61,223 bases of DNA from Halomonas llamarensis (GTDB taxonomy: Bacteria; Pseudomonadota; Gammaproteobacteria; Pseudomonadales; Halomonadaceae). The DNA lies in contig NZ_JAMJPJ010000018.1 of assembly GCF_023555005.1 (NCBI RefSeq), forward strand, positions 1 through 61,223, in the 5' to 3' direction. Made by a program: the position numbers and the translations under genes. Below are positions 6,077 through 16,118 of this stretch, piece by piece; the first letter of the stretch is position 1; each line of letters starts with the position of its first letter. The notes beneath the pieces are model-generated. The model was not told the origin of the DNA. It saw only the letters and a program-made list of their open reading frames with translations, and searched no databases.

Positions 6077-8220
6077 AAGGCCGCCCCCTGTGAGTTTTTC
6101 AAGGTGTCGGCACAGATGTCGCAGAGTGCTTTGCCACTGCTGGCCGCCTGTTTAAGCGCTATCGCCTGCCCTTCCGTTTCTGCAAAAGCGGTGGGCTGTC
6201 GTTTTATCGGTGGTATCCGCTGGTGCTCTTCGCTAGTCGCTTTACCTGGCAAACGCGGCCCCTCAGCCGCTTGCCCGGTGCCATTGCCGGGGCTGTCACC
6301 GGCATTGATTTTGACTTGGGGGCCGACGATGGTAATGCCGCTGGCGTTAATCTTGATAAAGCTGCCACCGGCTTTTAGGGTGATTTCACCGTCGGCTTCA
6401 AGTACCGCTTTTTGCCCCGATTTGATATGCAGTTCCTGACCAGTTTCGCTTAGCCAAGCCTCTCCGGCGCGCATATGCAGGGTGCCTTCCACGCTTAAAT
6501 GCTGGGCGCCTTCGGTGTGCTCAAAGCGGTGGCGGTGTACCGTGTGATGCTCGTCGTTATCGATCTCGCTGATGCGGTCGTTGTGCACCTTGAGGTGGCT
6601 GTCGCGTTTGATCTCCTCAGTGCGGTCGTTAAGCGTCAGCAGCTCCAGGTCTTTTTGGGCGTGGAGCCAGATCTGCTCTTGGTCGGTGGCGTCCTCAAAA
6701 CGCAGTTCGTTAAAGCCTTTTGATTTATGGCTCTGGGTGCGGATCACCGTGCGGGTTTTGTTGGCGGGCAGCGGGTAAGGGGGCGTGTTCACCGCGTGAT
6801 AGGTGCGTCCGGTGATCAGCGGCTGATCGGGGTCACCTTCCAGAAACGAGACGATGACCTCATGGCCGATCCGGGGGATCGCCATGCTGCCGTAGCCACC
6901 GCCTGCCCAGCCCTGGGCCACCCGCACCCAGCAGCTGGCGGTCTCGTTGGGTTCGGCGTAGCGGTCCCAGGGGAACTGCACCTTGACCCGGCCGTACTCG
7001 TCGCAGTAAATCTCTTCGCCTTCCGGGCCGACCACAAAGGCCACCTGGGGGCCATCGACGCGGGGTTTGGGATTGGGCGTCGGGCGGAAGGTCTGCGCCT
7101 TGGGCATGATCACCAGCGCGTTATGGTAGCGGGTCATCAGCTCGCCTGCTTGCGCCGACGCAGCGCCGTTCCCCCCATTGTTACTCTCATAGCCGCCCCG
7201 GGCCATCCCGTCCTCTTCCAGGGCCTGGGGCTGTTCGCCGTGGTGCACCACGGCCACCACCTGCCACGCTTGGTTGAGGCTATCGATATCGTGGTCGGTG
7301 AGGGTAAAACAGAGGCCGGGGGCGAGTTCGGGGAGATCGCTTTCCGCTTCGGCGGTGGTGGCGTCGGCGCGCAGAGATTCGAGGCGGTGGCGGGTAAACG
7401 GCTTGCCGGAGGCATCCTTCTTGTAACGCCCGGGGTAATCGAAGTGTTCGTAATCTTCCCGCTGGGCGTGTTCGCCCAGGTTGGGGGCCAGGTGTTCGTG
7501 AAGCTGCGCATAGGGCGGGTTTTTAAAGGTGTAGTCTTTCAGCATCGCCGAGGCGGGGCGCACCCGGCTGACCTGGCGGAGTTTACGCACATGGCGTCGG
7601 GGCGGCGTCCCCCCGGCGCGGCCGTGGTAGGTGCGCTCACCCACGCTGGGAAGCACCACGGTGGCGTCGGCAAACACCAACGCGTGTTTACCCCCTTCGG
7701 TATTTTCAAACTCATGAAAATAGAAGCAGCCCTCTTCGGCGGCCACGCGCTCGATAAAGGCCAGATCGGTCTCCCGGTACTGGACTAAATACTCTCGATC
7801 CAAGGGCGTGCGGGTGGTGGCAAAGCCGATGTCGGTCAGACCGCGCTCGCTGGCTAAGGTGGTGATGGCGTCATAGGGCGAAGTGTCTTGAAACATCCGC
7901 GCGTTGTGGCGCAGCGATAGTCGCCACAACGCAGGGCGAATCTCGACCCGATAGAAGCTGCGCCGATGTCCCCTATCGCCGCGATGCAGCGCAGCGACCA
8001 CCCCATGCACGCGGCGTAGCGGCTCGCCGTCCTGCCAAATGGTCAGCGTCGCCTCTTGATCCAAACAGTCGCTGGGCGACAGATCATGGGTGCGGCTGGC
8101 AACGTCAACGGAGAGGGTAAACGGCTCAGAGAGGGCTTCGCGGTGGGTAAACCGCACCACGGCGGTGTCATCGGCCCCGGGTAGGGTCAGGGTAAATTGC
8201 AGGCCAGTCCCGTCTGCCAT
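6073..8220 (-). CDS. vgrG: Type VI secretion tip protein VgrG
   Basis: A 715-residue VgrG, the trimeric spike that carries effectors. Domains in order: gp27-like base (residues ~1-370, with HDLSPSDCLDQ and YLVQYRETDLAFIERVAAEEG), gp5-like OB fold (FVVGPEGEEIYCDEYGRVKV, then WVRVAQGWAGGGYG and IPRIGHEVIVSFLEGDPDQP), and a repeat-rich needle with TLKAGGSFIKINASGI. The tail beyond it is short (ends LCDICADTLKNSQ) with no fused toxin, so the cargo is likely the separate effector downstream. Start ATG 8220 is chosen because AAGGAG lies seven bases upstream; the frame is open 28 codons further. No other type VI structural genes are in the window, so this is an orphan vgrG island. Confidence 0.95.
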   Translation of the reverse strand: MADGTGLQFTLTLPGADDTAVVRFTHREALSEPFTLSVDVASRTHDLSPSDCLDQEATLTIWQDGEPLRRVHGVVAALHRGDRGHRRSFYRVEIRPALWRLSLRHNARMFQDTSPYDAITTLASERGLTDIGFATTRTPLDREYLVQYRETDLAFIERVAAEEGCFYFHEFENTEGGKHALVFADATVVLPSVGERTYHGRAGGTPPRRHVRKLRQVSRVRPASAMLKDYTFKNPPYAQLHEHLAPNLGEHAQREDYEHFDYPGRYKKDASGKPFTRHRLESLRADATTAEAESDLPELAPGLCFTLTDHDIDSLNQAWQVVAVVHHGEQPQALEEDGMARGGYESNNGGNGAASAQAGELMTRYHNALVIMPKAQTFRPTPNPKPRVDGPQVAFVVGPEGEEIYCDEYGRVKVQFPWDRYAEPNETASCWVRVAQGWAGGGYGSMAIPRIGHEVIVSFLEGDPDQPLITGRTYHAVNTPPYPLPANKTRTVIRTQSHKSKGFNELRFEDATDQEQIWLHAQKDLELLTLNDRTEEIKRDSHLKVHNDRISEIDNDEHHTVHRHRFEHTEGAQHLSVEGTLHMRAGEAWLSETGQELHIKSGQKAVLEADGEITLKAGGSFIKINASGITIVGPQVKINAGDSPGNGTGQAAEGPRLPGKATSEEHQRIPPIKRQPTAFAETEGQAIALKQAASSGKALCDICADTLKNSQGAAL

Positions 8221-8425
8221 TGTGCCGCTCCTTGGATCATGACGAGTAAATGAGAAGCGATTAGAATAGCGAGCGGGGGCCAAAGAGCAAGGCCTGAAGG
8301 GCAAGTGACAGAGATGTCTTACAAAATTTTAATCCATAGCTTACAAAGCTCTCAGCAACTTTTCACTTATCCATTGCATTATAAAAGAGTCAGTGACACT
8401 GAAAACCAAACTTCAACACACTTAC

Positions 8426-9100
8426 TTACCGCCGCAAAATCACCAACCAGCGACCGAGGTTCATGACGCTGGCAAGTGACGCGGCGACGTACGTGAACGC
8501 GCAGGCGGTGAGTACGTGGCGGGCGCCGGGCATATCGTAGGGGGGAACGTAGTCTTTGAGCATCGGCAGGGCGCGGTTGAAGCTGGCGTCAAACTCCACC
8601 GGCAGCGTGACTAAGTGCACCACGGCGGCGGTGCCGAAGCTCACCACCGCCATGCCCACCACCAGCGCCAGCCCACCAGGCAGCCGGGTCAAAATAAACA
8701 GAAACGGCGCAGCCATCATCAGTATCGCCCCCACTTTCTCTGCTTTTTGCGCCAGCTTGACCAGGCGGCTGCGGGCGATTAGCGGTGTATAGCCCTCATA
8801 GTGTTGGATGGCATGACCGACTTCATGAGCAGCGACAGTCACAGCAGTTAGCGAGCGGCCATCGTAGTGCCCAGAGGAAAGCCGCACGCGACGCGCTTCA
8901 GGATCGTAATGATCGCCTTGCTCGGTGCGCTCGACTTTTACGCCTTCGACACCAAAGCGGCGCAATAGGTGATCGGCTAGCTCGGCACCGGTGCCAGGAT
9001 AATCATTTCGCCCACGGGTGTGGCGCTTCAATACCCATTTTGCCCAGAGGTTGGGCAGCACAAAAATGGCCAGTAAGAAAACGATCAGTACGACGATCAT
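8426..9100 (-). CDS. Membrane-bound zinc metallopeptidase (YugP family)
   Basis: A 224-residue integral membrane protein of the neutral zinc metallopeptidase family related to Bacillus YugP. It shows an N-terminal membrane helix (residues 1-20), the zinc motif HEVGHAIQH near residue 92, and three further hydrophobic helices (ILMMAAPFLFIL, LALVVGMAVVSFG, and one near the C-terminus). The third ligand is probably the Glu in LPVEFDASF. ATG 9100 is used (GGGAG ten bases upstream); TTG 9106 is a possible alternative. Stands alone between vgrG and cysN. The cellular substrate is unknown for the family. Confidence 0.88.
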   Translation of the reverse strand: MIVVLIVFLLAIFVLPNLWAKWVLKRHTRGRNDYPGTGAELADHLLRRFGVEGVKVERTEQGDHYDPEARRVRLSSGHYDGRSLTAVTVAAHEVGHAIQHYEGYTPLIARSRLVKLAQKAEKVGAILMMAAPFLFILTRLPGGLALVVGMAVVSFGTAAVVHLVTLPVEFDASFNRALPMLKDYVPPYDMPGARHVLTACAFTYVAASLASVMNLGRWLVILRR

Positions 9101-9239
9101 AGACAAAATGCTCCCGAATACGGTTTACGCGCATTATGCCATGGGATGATCCGCCACATCGCGCTTGACTGATTGCAATCCGCGTACCGATTCGCCGCGA
9201 TTAAGCACTTTACGTCAGCCTAACGCTTTCATCATGCTG

Positions 9240-10676
9240 CTAGAGTAGCGAACGAATATCTTTCGCCTCCCAGTGCGGAAAATGCTTGCGCACTAAGGCA
9301 TTTAAGTCGCGCTCAAACGCCGCCCAATCGGTTTGAGGCGCTGTATCGTTAGCCGCTACGGCATTACGAATCATCCCTGCGCCCACCGTCACGTTGGTCA
9401 GCCTGTCGATGATAATAAAGCTGCCCGTTCCGGGGCTTTGGCGATAATCGTCGACCGGAATTTCCGCCGTTAGCTCCACTTCGCAGCGGGCGATGGCGTT
9501 GAGCGAAAGCGAATCGCAGGCGTGTTTTTCCAGCGTATTCACATCGGTTTGGTAATCGATATGCCGCACCTGGCCGGAAATATCCCGCGTGGCGAGCTTG
9601 AAGTCGTACAGCTTGCCGGGCGTTAATACATCGTCGTGCATCCAGACGATATCGGCACTGAACGCATTGGAAAGCGGCACGGACTCATCCGCCGCGACAA
9701 GCCAATCCCCACGGGAAATATCGATCTCTTCATCCAGCGTCAACGTAATCGCCTGACCGGGATACGCCGCAGCCAAATCGCCATCAAACGTCACCACTCG
9801 CTCGACCGTGGCGATTTTCTGTGATGGCAGGGCTTTTACCCGCTGCCCGGGACGTACGACACCCGCGGCCAATGTGCCGCAATAACCACGAAAATCCAGG
9901 TGTGGACGGTTAACGTATTGCACCGGAAGGCGCAGGTTGGTCAGGTTCTGATCGCGACGAATCTCGACGTTTTCCAGTAAGCTCAGCAGCGCCTCGCCAG
10001 CGTAGCGTGAGCCACTGAAATACCAGGGGGTTTGTTCACTAGCGTTGACAACGTTATCGCCATCGAGTGCTGAGATGGGCACAAAGCGAATATCGCTGGC
10101 GTTCAGGTTTTGTGCAAATGCCTGATATTCAGCCACGATCTCGTCAAAGCGGGCCTGAGAGAAGCCAACCAAGTCCATTTTGTTCACCGCGATAACCAAG
10201 TGCTGAATACCCAGCAGGTCGGCGATAAAGCTGTGGCGACGCGTTTGCGTCTGTACGCCATAACGGGCGTCAATCAAAATAATGGCCAGGCTCGCATTCG
10301 ACGCACCGGTCGCCATGTTACGGGTGTACTGCTCATGCCCCGGCGTGTCGGCGATGATGAACTTACGCTTTTCAGTCGAGAAAAAGCGGTACGCCACGTC
10401 AATGGTAATGCCCTGCTCGCGCTCAGACTGCAAGCCGTCAACCAAAAGTGCCAAGTCCACCGTGTCGCCGGTGGTACCGCTGGTTTTGGAAGCGGCGGTA
10501 ATCGCGGCCAATTGGTCCTCGAAAATCATTTTCGAATCGTGTAACAACCGCCCGATCAGGGTCGATTTGCCGTCGTCGACGCTGCCGCAGGTAATAAAGC
10601 GCAGCAGGTCTTTATTTTCATGCTCGTGCAGGTATTGCTCGATATTGTCGGCAATCAGGTTGGATTGGTGAGCCAT
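9240..10676 (-). CDS. cysN: Sulfate adenylyltransferase subunit 1 (GTPase)
   Basis: A 478-residue CysN, the GTPase that drives ATP sulfurylase (sulfate + ATP to adenosine 5'-phosphosulfate) in assimilatory sulfate reduction. GTP-binding motifs are clear: G1 GSVDDGKST near residue 34, the G3 ADTPGHEQY near residue 107, and G4 NKMD near residue 163, followed by EF-Tu-like beta barrels. There is no C-terminal APS kinase (CysC) fusion. Start ATG 10676 lies one base after the cysD stop; the frame is open 21 codons upstream inside cysD. Confidence 0.96.
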   Translation of the reverse strand: MAHQSNLIADNIEQYLHEHENKDLLRFITCGSVDDGKSTLIGRLLHDSKMIFEDQLAAITAASKTSGTTGDTVDLALLVDGLQSEREQGITIDVAYRFFSTEKRKFIIADTPGHEQYTRNMATGASNASLAIILIDARYGVQTQTRRHSFIADLLGIQHLVIAVNKMDLVGFSQARFDEIVAEYQAFAQNLNASDIRFVPISALDGDNVVNASEQTPWYFSGSRYAGEALLSLLENVEIRRDQNLTNLRLPVQYVNRPHLDFRGYCGTLAAGVVRPGQRVKALPSQKIATVERVVTFDGDLAAAYPGQAITLTLDEEIDISRGDWLVAADESVPLSNAFSADIVWMHDDVLTPGKLYDFKLATRDISGQVRHIDYQTDVNTLEKHACDSLSLNAIARCEVELTAEIPVDDYRQSPGTGSFIIIDRLTNVTVGAGMIRNAVAANDTAPQTDWAAFERDLNALVRKHFPHWEAKDIRSLL

Positions 10677-10677
10677 A

Positions 10678-11661
10678 TTAAAAATACCCCTCGCGCTTTT
10701 TACGCTCCATCGAACCGGCCTGATCGTGATCAATCGCACGACCGCTACGTTCTGACGTTTTGGTCAGCAGCATTTCCTGAATAATCTCGGGCAGTGTGGC
10801 GGCGCTGGACTGCACCGCACCGGTGAGCGGATAACAACCGAGCGTACGAAAGCGCACCCACTTTTCTTCGGGGACTTCATCTGGCGCTAGCGGCATACGT
10901 TCGTCATCAACCATGATCTGCATACCATCGCGCTCGACCACCGGGCGCGGGGCGGCGTAGTAAAGCGGTACGATGGGAATGTGTTCCAGATAGATGTACT
11001 GCCAGATATCCAGCTCGGTCCAGTTGGAGAGCGGGAAAACGCGAATGGATTCGCCTTTGTTTATTTTGGCGTTGTAGATATTCCAGAGCTCCGGGCGCTG
11101 ATTTTTCGGGTCCCAGCGGTGGTATTTATCCCGAAACGAGTACACACGCTCTTTGGCGCGACTCGCTTCTTCGTCGCGACGTGCCCCGCCAAAGGCAGCA
11201 TCAAACCCATGCTTATCGAGCGCTTGCTTAAGCGCCTGAGTTTTCATGGTATCGGTGTACTTGGCGCTGCCATGATCAAAGGGGTTGATACCCGCTGCGC
11301 GCCCTTCTTCATTGGTATGAACGATCAGCTCCATGCCCGCGTCCGTGGCCATGCGGTTGCGAAACTCGATCATCTCGCGGAATTTCCACGTCGTGTCCAC
11401 GTGCAAGAGCGGAAAGGGCGGCGTACCGGGGTAAAATGCTTTACGCGCTAAGTGAAGCATGACCGAGGAGTCTTTGCCGATGGAGTACATCATCACCGGG
11501 TTGGAAAACTCTGCCGCCACTTCGCGGATAATATGGATCGACTCTGCTTCTAACTGCTTTAAATGCGTTAAGCGAGCCGCATCGGGGGCAGTAGAAGCCG
11601 ATGGTTCGGCCTCATGCCGGGGGACGGCTCCTCGGGGGGAGACTTCAGAAAGCTGGACCAT
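10678..11661 (-). CDS. cysD: Sulfate adenylyltransferase subunit 2
   Basis: A 327-residue CysD, the catalytic adenylyltransferase subunit that partners CysN. The PP-loop appears as [13 protein letters not shown] near residue 60; [13 protein letters not shown] and [14 protein letters not shown] near residue 150 are further family signatures, and the end REGYF is typical. It has an N-terminal extension of about 25 residues (rich in Pro, Ala and Ser) before the conserved [16 protein letters not shown], so an internal start is possible although none with a good ribosome site is evident. Forms an operon with cysN. Confidence 0.96.
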   Translation of the reverse strand: MVQLSEVSPRGAVPRHEAEPSASTAPDAARLTHLKQLEAESIHIIREVAAEFSNPVMMYSIGKDSSVMLHLARKAFYPGTPPFPLLHVDTTWKFREMIEFRNRMATDAGMELIVHTNEEGRAAGINPFDHGSAKYTDTMKTQALKQALDKHGFDAAFGGARRDEEASRAKERVYSFRDKYHRWDPKNQRPELWNIYNAKINKGESIRVFPLSNWTELDIWQYIYLEHIPIVPLYYAAPRPVVERDGMQIMVDDERMPLAPDEVPEEKWVRFRTLGCYPLTGAVQSSAATLPEIIQEMLLTKTSERSGRAIDHDQAGSMERKKREGYF

Positions 11662-11790
11662 GTACCACTACCTCATCGCAAAACACTATCGAATGCGGTC
11701 AGGGTAACGCCGGTCAAGTAATAACCCAAAAGAATTAATAACTATCTTTTTATTCCATTTTTATTCCACGCTTACTCTGAGCTTGTCACA

Positions 11791-12525
11791 TCACCGCTCT
11801 ATCCGTTCTACCCAGGTGTGCCATTGACCCTCGTCTAGCTCGATAACCCGATATCCTGGGCGAGAAGCGTCATCAACCGCAAAGGCTTTTGCTTCTGGCA
11901 GAAACTGATCCGAGGTAGCCGGGCAACCGTATACTCCCACCTGCCCTTCACCTATTGCATACGCCTGGGCAAAGGCTTGATGCGCATGGCCAAAAACAAT
12001 CAGCTTGACGTGAGCAAACGCGCTCAATGCCTGCCAAAATATCTCGCGGTCTTGTAAGCCAATGGCGTCCATCCAGCTAGCCCCTACCTCAACCGGCGGG
12101 TGATGCATCGCGATCAGCGTCGGGCGGGTATCGGCTTTTAGTCGTTTCGTCATAGCGGCAAGCTTTTCCGGCCCGAGCTCGCCGTGAGGCTGGCCCGGCA
12201 CTTGCGTATTCAATAGCAGCATACGCCAGCCATCAAGGTCTACTTCTTCTAGCAACGGATGCTCGGCTTCCATCAAGTCGACTCGGTCATGATTACCCGG
12301 CAGCCAACACCAAGGGCATGACAACGCTCGTAGCTGCTCAACGGCATGCGTATACGATGTCGCTGTTTCGTCCTGGCTGATATCTCCAGTGACGATAACG
12401 AGATCAGGGTGCTGCGCTTTTATCGCATCAATGACGGCACTGAATTGCTTTAGCGGTATCCCGGTGCGCGAGCGCGCTGCAGGGTCGGCGTGCAGATGCG
12501 AATCGGTAACCTGCACAATGCGCAT
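11791..12525 (-). CDS. cpdA: 3',5'-cyclic-AMP phosphodiesterase
   Basis: A 244-residue class III cAMP phosphodiesterase of the calcineurin-like metallophosphoesterase fold. Metal-binding motifs are in the expected order: D-x-H as VTDSHLH near residue 5, GDISQDE near residue 46, GNHD near residue 77, and the later H motifs (MHHPP, FGHAHQ). Start ATG 12525 overlaps the last base of the yqiB stop. The order nudF-yqiB-cpdA is the same as in Escherichia coli, which supports the assignment. Confidence 0.93.
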   Translation of the reverse strand: MRIVQVTDSHLHADPAARSRTGIPLKQFSAVIDAIKAQHPDLVIVTGDISQDETATSYTHAVEQLRALSCPWCWLPGNHDRVDLMEAEHPLLEEVDLDGWRMLLLNTQVPGQPHGELGPEKLAAMTKRLKADTRPTLIAMHHPPVEVGASWMDAIGLQDREIFWQALSAFAHVKLIVFGHAHQAFAQAYAIGEGQVGVYGCPATSDQFLPEAKAFAVDDASRPGYRVIELDEGQWHTWVERIER

Positions 12526-12965
12526 TAGGGCATCTCCGGCGCGTATTCGCTGCGCCCATGAGCGAGACCATGGGCCAACCACTCACCCAGAAAGCGGTTG
12601 AGCTGAAGTTTTTCATCGGGCTGATGCATACGCGGATTGGGATAACGATAGCGGCCATGAAAATGCCGCTCACGCTGAAAATCCGTGACTTCTGCCATCC
12701 TTACGTCGTGATAAAGGTGGACACGCATTTTAGGGCTTTCGACCACGTGATCCAAAGGGCCCGTCTGCGACACTTGAATCATGGTGGTGTAGGGCGCGTT
12801 TTCTTGGATATATAGGTGCAAAGCACTTGAGCCCTCTTCGCTCAAACGAATATCGCGGCTTTGCCCTTGTTCCATATCTCCCACCAGACGAATCAGGCGC
12901 AGATAGTTGGCGCTACACTCGCCCTGCAGGGATTTTAAATCAGTCACATAGGCGGCTTTAGCCAT
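12525..12965 (-). CDS. yqiB: YqiB/DUF1249 family protein
   Basis: A 146-residue DUF1249 protein. The family is uncharacterised but nearly always sits between nudF and cpdA in gammaproteobacteria, as here. Visible features are the N-terminal LKSLQGECSANYLRL, a central beta-rich part (APYTTMIQVSQTGP, MRVHLYHDVRMAEVTDFQ) and the C-terminal PNPRMHQPDEKLQLNRFLGEWLAH. Cytoplasmic, no transmembrane segment. ATG 12965 has AGGAG six bases upstream. Confidence 0.88.
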   Translation of the reverse strand: MAKAAYVTDLKSLQGECSANYLRLIRLVGDMEQGQSRDIRLSEEGSSALHLYIQENAPYTTMIQVSQTGPLDHVVESPKMRVHLYHDVRMAEVTDFQRERHFHGRYRYPNPRMHQPDEKLQLNRFLGEWLAHGLAHGRSEYAPEMP

Positions 12966-13000
12966 GCGGGCTCCTGTCAGTCTAGTGCGTGGGGTTTAGC

Positions 13001-13639
13001 TTACGTAAAGCGCGGGGCATTATCGGGTAACGCACGTAGCGAGGCACGCTGCCCGGCAAGCCAGTACATACCGATCAAGCTCATGGCGTTATCGAGCCGA
13101 CCCTGTTCAAGGAGCTCCCACGCCTCGTTAAAGCTCACCACATGCACACGAATATCTTCGTGCTCTTCATCCAAACCGTGAATGCCACCTACTCCTTGCG
13201 TATCGACCAGCCCGCAAAAAAGCGTTACCTGCTCACTGCAAGCACCAGGGCTTGGATAATAAGTATGAAGCTTGCGCATCTCTCCGATCTCGCAACCCGC
13301 TTCTTCAAACGCTTCACGACGGGCTACGCTCTCCAGCGTCTCGCCGGAGTCAGCCAAACCGGCGACCAACTCTAACTTCCACGGCGAGACGGGGTCATCA
13401 ATCGCTCCGGCACGTAGCTGCTCGACAAACACCAATGCGTCGCGCGCCACATCATAAAGTAGCACCCCAACAGCATCATGGCGAAAGTGCACTTCGCGAC
13501 GCACCGTTTCGCTAACACCGCCTTCAAACAGACGGTGGCGCAGCGTAAGGGCTTCTAAACGAAAAAAACCTTGCTGAAGTATCTCGCGCGAAATCAGCTC
13601 GACGTCGTCTTGCCCAAGCGAAGGTGTTGATGATGGCAT
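13001..13639 (-). CDS. nudF: ADP-ribose pyrophosphatase
   Basis: A 212-residue Nudix hydrolase of the NudF type, splitting ADP-ribose into AMP and ribose 5-phosphate. The Nudix box is intact near residue 92 (GLADSGETLESVARREAFEEAGCEIG, shown here only by its ends GLAD and EEAGCE; REAFEEAG carries the metal ligands). Upstream residues FVEQLRAGAIDD and downstream YYPSPGACSEQV are typical of the ADP-ribose group. ATG 13639 is chosen because of GGGAG six bases upstream. First gene of the nudF-yqiB-cpdA operon. Confidence 0.92.
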   Translation of the reverse strand: MPSSTPSLGQDDVELISREILQQGFFRLEALTLRHRLFEGGVSETVRREVHFRHDAVGVLLYDVARDALVFVEQLRAGAIDDPVSPWKLELVAGLADSGETLESVARREAFEEAGCEIGEMRKLHTYYPSPGACSEQVTLFCGLVDTQGVGGIHGLDEEHEDIRVHVVSFNEAWELLEQGRLDNAMSLIGMYWLAGQRASLRALPDNAPRFT

Positions 13640-13720
13640 GTAACACTCCCGATAAGCACATCCGCTCATTATCGGGGTTGGTTTACGGGATTGCCACCAT
13701 CAAACCCGTTGAAACGTCCG

Positions 13721-14386
13721 TTAAAGGCTATTTAAAAGCGATGCCGCATCCTCGCGCAGCGCTTCATCTGACGCCTTGCGGCTATCGCGTGCCGTGCCGT
13801 TCACTGCACGTTCAGCATGCTCTTTTGCCGCCTGATCGTTGCCCTCATCCTGCAAAAAGGCTGCGTAATAGTAGTTCACATCGATACCGTCTGGGCGAAT
13901 TTCAAGTGCGCGCTGAAACATTTGCTCAGCCGTATCGCTATCGCCAAAGCTAATCAAACCACCCGGCACACGATCATAAAGCGCCCCTAGCGTCACGTAG
14001 GCAGAACCGTTGTTGCCGGTAGGATCAATTTCAATGGCGCGCTCCAGTGCATCGCGGGCATCTTTTGCGCTGCCAAGTGCACCTAAGCCACCCTTTTCGC
14101 GCGCAAGAGCTGCCAGCACGATACCTTTCCATACCAGAACATCCGCCGTATCGCGGTGCTGCTCCGCTAACGCATTTGCCTCGTCGGCTAGGGCGCTGAG
14201 GATATCTTCGCGCTCGCTCTTAGGCGTTTGCGTCACCGTATGCTCCCAGCGGTTTTTAAGTGAGAAGAGCTCGCTTTCATAAGCGCTAACGGTCAGAGAG
14301 GTAAAGGCAAGCATCCCGCCTAGTAGCGTCACTGCCAGCATTTTTCCCATACCCGCTTTGGTATTAAACGAACCTGTCAATTGCAT
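13721..14386 (-). CDS. Exported tetratricopeptide-repeat protein
   Basis: A 221-residue protein with a signal peptide (residues ~16-34, MLAVTLLGGMLAFTSLTVSA followed by YES) and TPR-like helical repeats: DILSALADEANALAEQH, DALERAIEIDPTGNNGSAYVTLG, and AEQMFQRALEIRPDGIDVNYYYA. The last repeat ends with a dibasic-rich helix. The family is common as a periplasmic hypothetical in Halomonas-like bacteria; its partner is unknown. ATG 14386 with GGAGA upstream is preferred to the longer frame, which would add 21 residues ahead of the signal peptide. Confidence 0.75.
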   Translation of the reverse strand: MQLTGSFNTKAGMGKMLAVTLLGGMLAFTSLTVSAYESELFSLKNRWEHTVTQTPKSEREDILSALADEANALAEQHRDTADVLVWKGIVLAALAREKGGLGALGSAKDARDALERAIEIDPTGNNGSAYVTLGALYDRVPGGLISFGDSDTAEQMFQRALEIRPDGIDVNYYYAAFLQDEGNDQAAKEHAERAVNGTARDSRKASDEALREDAASLLNSL

Positions 14387-14569
14387 ACGTATCTCCGACT
14401 TGTTTTTATGTGGCACTCTATTTGGCATAAATAAAGTGGCAAAACACAATGTAACGAACGTTTGAATGAATCGCCACCTAAACCGACACCATTTTTGGCA
14501 TCACAAAGGGGTTTTACCATAAACGCTTTGTGTTTAACGTGGAGACGCGCACGAATGAAAGGCAGAAAC

Positions 14570-15094
14570 ATGACCCGCTGGCGCGACCCCGCAAAAGACC
14601 CGCGCCAGGAGCCCAAAAGCAACGTCATTACCGCCGAAGGAGCTGCACGGCTACGCGGCATTCTGGATCATTTATCGCGCGTTAAGCGCCCTGCTCTTTC
14701 CACGAAAGTGGGCGAAGCCGCAGCGCTCGGTGATCTCTCGGAAAACGCGGACTACACTTACAATAAAAAGGAATTAAACCGCGTCATCGCACGTATTCGC
14801 TATCTGACCAAGCGTTTGGATGAACTGCAGATCGTCGACCGCCTACCGGCGGATACCGGAAAGGTGTTCTTCGGCGCGTTTGTCAGTCTTGAGGACGAAG
14901 ATGGCGAAACGCTCGATATTCGCATTGTCGGCCACGACGAAACCGATACCACCAAGCATTGGATCAGCGTCGACGCGCCGCTGGCCAAAGCGCTGCTGGG
15001 CAAAGAAGTCGACGATGACGTCACGGTCACGACACCCGCCGGTGAGACGACCTACCTCATCACCGCGATCGATTACCGCGACCCGGCCCCATAA
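14570..15094 (+). CDS. greB: Transcription elongation factor GreB
   Basis: A 174-residue Gre factor that stimulates the RNA cleavage activity of stalled RNA polymerase. The N-terminal coiled coil carries the acidic tip in EAAALGDLSENADYTYNKKEL (the ends EAAALGD and ENADY are diagnostic), and the C-terminal FKBP-like domain holds SLEDEDGETLDIRIVG and SPL-like end VDAPLAKALLGKEVDD. KKELNRVIARIRYLTKRLDE fits GreB rather than GreA. Start ATG 14570 has AAAGG upstream; the frame is open 36 codons further. The gene ends 22 bp inside the convergent rsmC. Confidence 0.94.
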   Translation: MTRWRDPAKDPRQEPKSNVITAEGAARLRGILDHLSRVKRPALSTKVGEAAALGDLSENADYTYNKKELNRVIARIRYLTKRLDELQIVDRLPADTGKVFFGAFVSLEDEDGETLDIRIVGHDETDTTKHWISVDAPLAKALLGKEVDDDVTVTTPAGETTYLITAIDYRDPAP

Positions 15095-16098
15095 ACCTTA
15101 AAGCGGCGATTCTCGGCCATTACCTCGAAATGATCGAAAGCAAGCGTTAGGCGTTCCGGGTAAGGTAAAAACGCATTCGCCACCAAAATCAACTGCCCGC
15201 CCCGGTTCAGGTGGTTTGGTGCGCTGCTGATCAACCTTGCTGCCGCGCCATAATGAATGTCTCGCTCTTGGTGAAACGGAGGGTTGCTGATGATGAGATC
15301 AAAACGTTCATCACCCAGTGCTTGGTACACGTCGCTAGCAAGTACCCGACCCGCCAGCTGATTCGCCTCAAGCGTTTTGCGCGTCGCTTCCAGGGCAAAC
15401 TCGCTGATATCCATCGCGGTCACCTCGTGACCGCGCTGAGCCAGCCAAGCCGTGATAATACCGTCGCCACAACCGACATCGAGGATTCGCTGCGTTTTTT
15501 TGGGCAGCTTATGCTCCAACGCCTCAAGCAGTAGCGCCGTACCCTCGTCAAATTTGCCATGACCAAATACGCCCGGATGACTGCAAAGCGTTAAACCAAG
15601 CGCCTCAAAGGTTAGCCAGGCCGCGTCGCTTTTCTGTTCCAACGGCTGCGTTTGGGTCGCAAAGAGCGAACAGCGCCGGGCGCTGTCGATCTTATCGCTG
15701 CTAATACCGAGCTCAGCGAGGACCTTGGGCACACGTTTAATGCCGCCCTGGTGCTCACCTACTACGTCGATAGACGCGCCGGGCGGCAAATGCTCACACA
15801 GCCACTTAAGCCACCAAATGCCTAGCGCGTGTGCTTTGGGCCAGAACAAAACCACGTGGGCATCACTGGGTATCGATACGTGGGCAAATGGCGATTGCGC
15901 CACCTTGTTTTGCGCCTGAAAAGCACGCAACACGGCATGATCAGCACTAATCACGCCTTGCGCCTGGGCCATGAGCCAGGCGTCTTGAGGGGGCGCCACG
16001 GCCCATAGCGGCTGGTTGGCAACATCGCGCTTAAACACCTCGCTTTGGCGCTGCAGCAGTTGGCAGCTGGGGCTCGCACTTTTGGTTGCGCCGCTCAT
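15073..16098 (-). CDS. rsmC: 16S rRNA (guanine1207-N2)-methyltransferase
   Basis: A 341-residue RsmC, methylating G1207 of 16S rRNA. It has the family's two Rossmann domains: a degenerate N-terminal one (residues ~30-165) and a catalytic one with motif I ILDVGCGDGIITAWLA near residue 206 and the catalytic NPPFH near residue 273. SHPGVFGHGKFDEGTALLLEAL is a typical linking segment. The 3' end overlaps greB by 22 bp in convergent orientation. ATG 16098 is preceded by GGAG. Confidence 0.93.
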   Translation of the reverse strand: MSGATKSASPSCQLLQRQSEVFKRDVANQPLWAVAPPQDAWLMAQAQGVISADHAVLRAFQAQNKVAQSPFAHVSIPSDAHVVLFWPKAHALGIWWLKWLCEHLPPGASIDVVGEHQGGIKRVPKVLAELGISSDKIDSARRCSLFATQTQPLEQKSDAAWLTFEALGLTLCSHPGVFGHGKFDEGTALLLEALEHKLPKKTQRILDVGCGDGIITAWLAQRGHEVTAMDISEFALEATRKTLEANQLAGRVLASDVYQALGDERFDLIISNPPFHQERDIHYGAAARLISSAPNHLNRGGQLILVANAFLPYPERLTLAFDHFEVMAENRRFKVYGAGSR

Positions 16099-16118
16099 AC
16101 AGGGGTCTCCGGTGGAAA

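Noticed and set aside
6727..7788. Long plus-strand open frame of 353 codons
   Set aside because: It lies antisense within vgrG and has the low-complexity composition of a shadow of a GC-rich gene.
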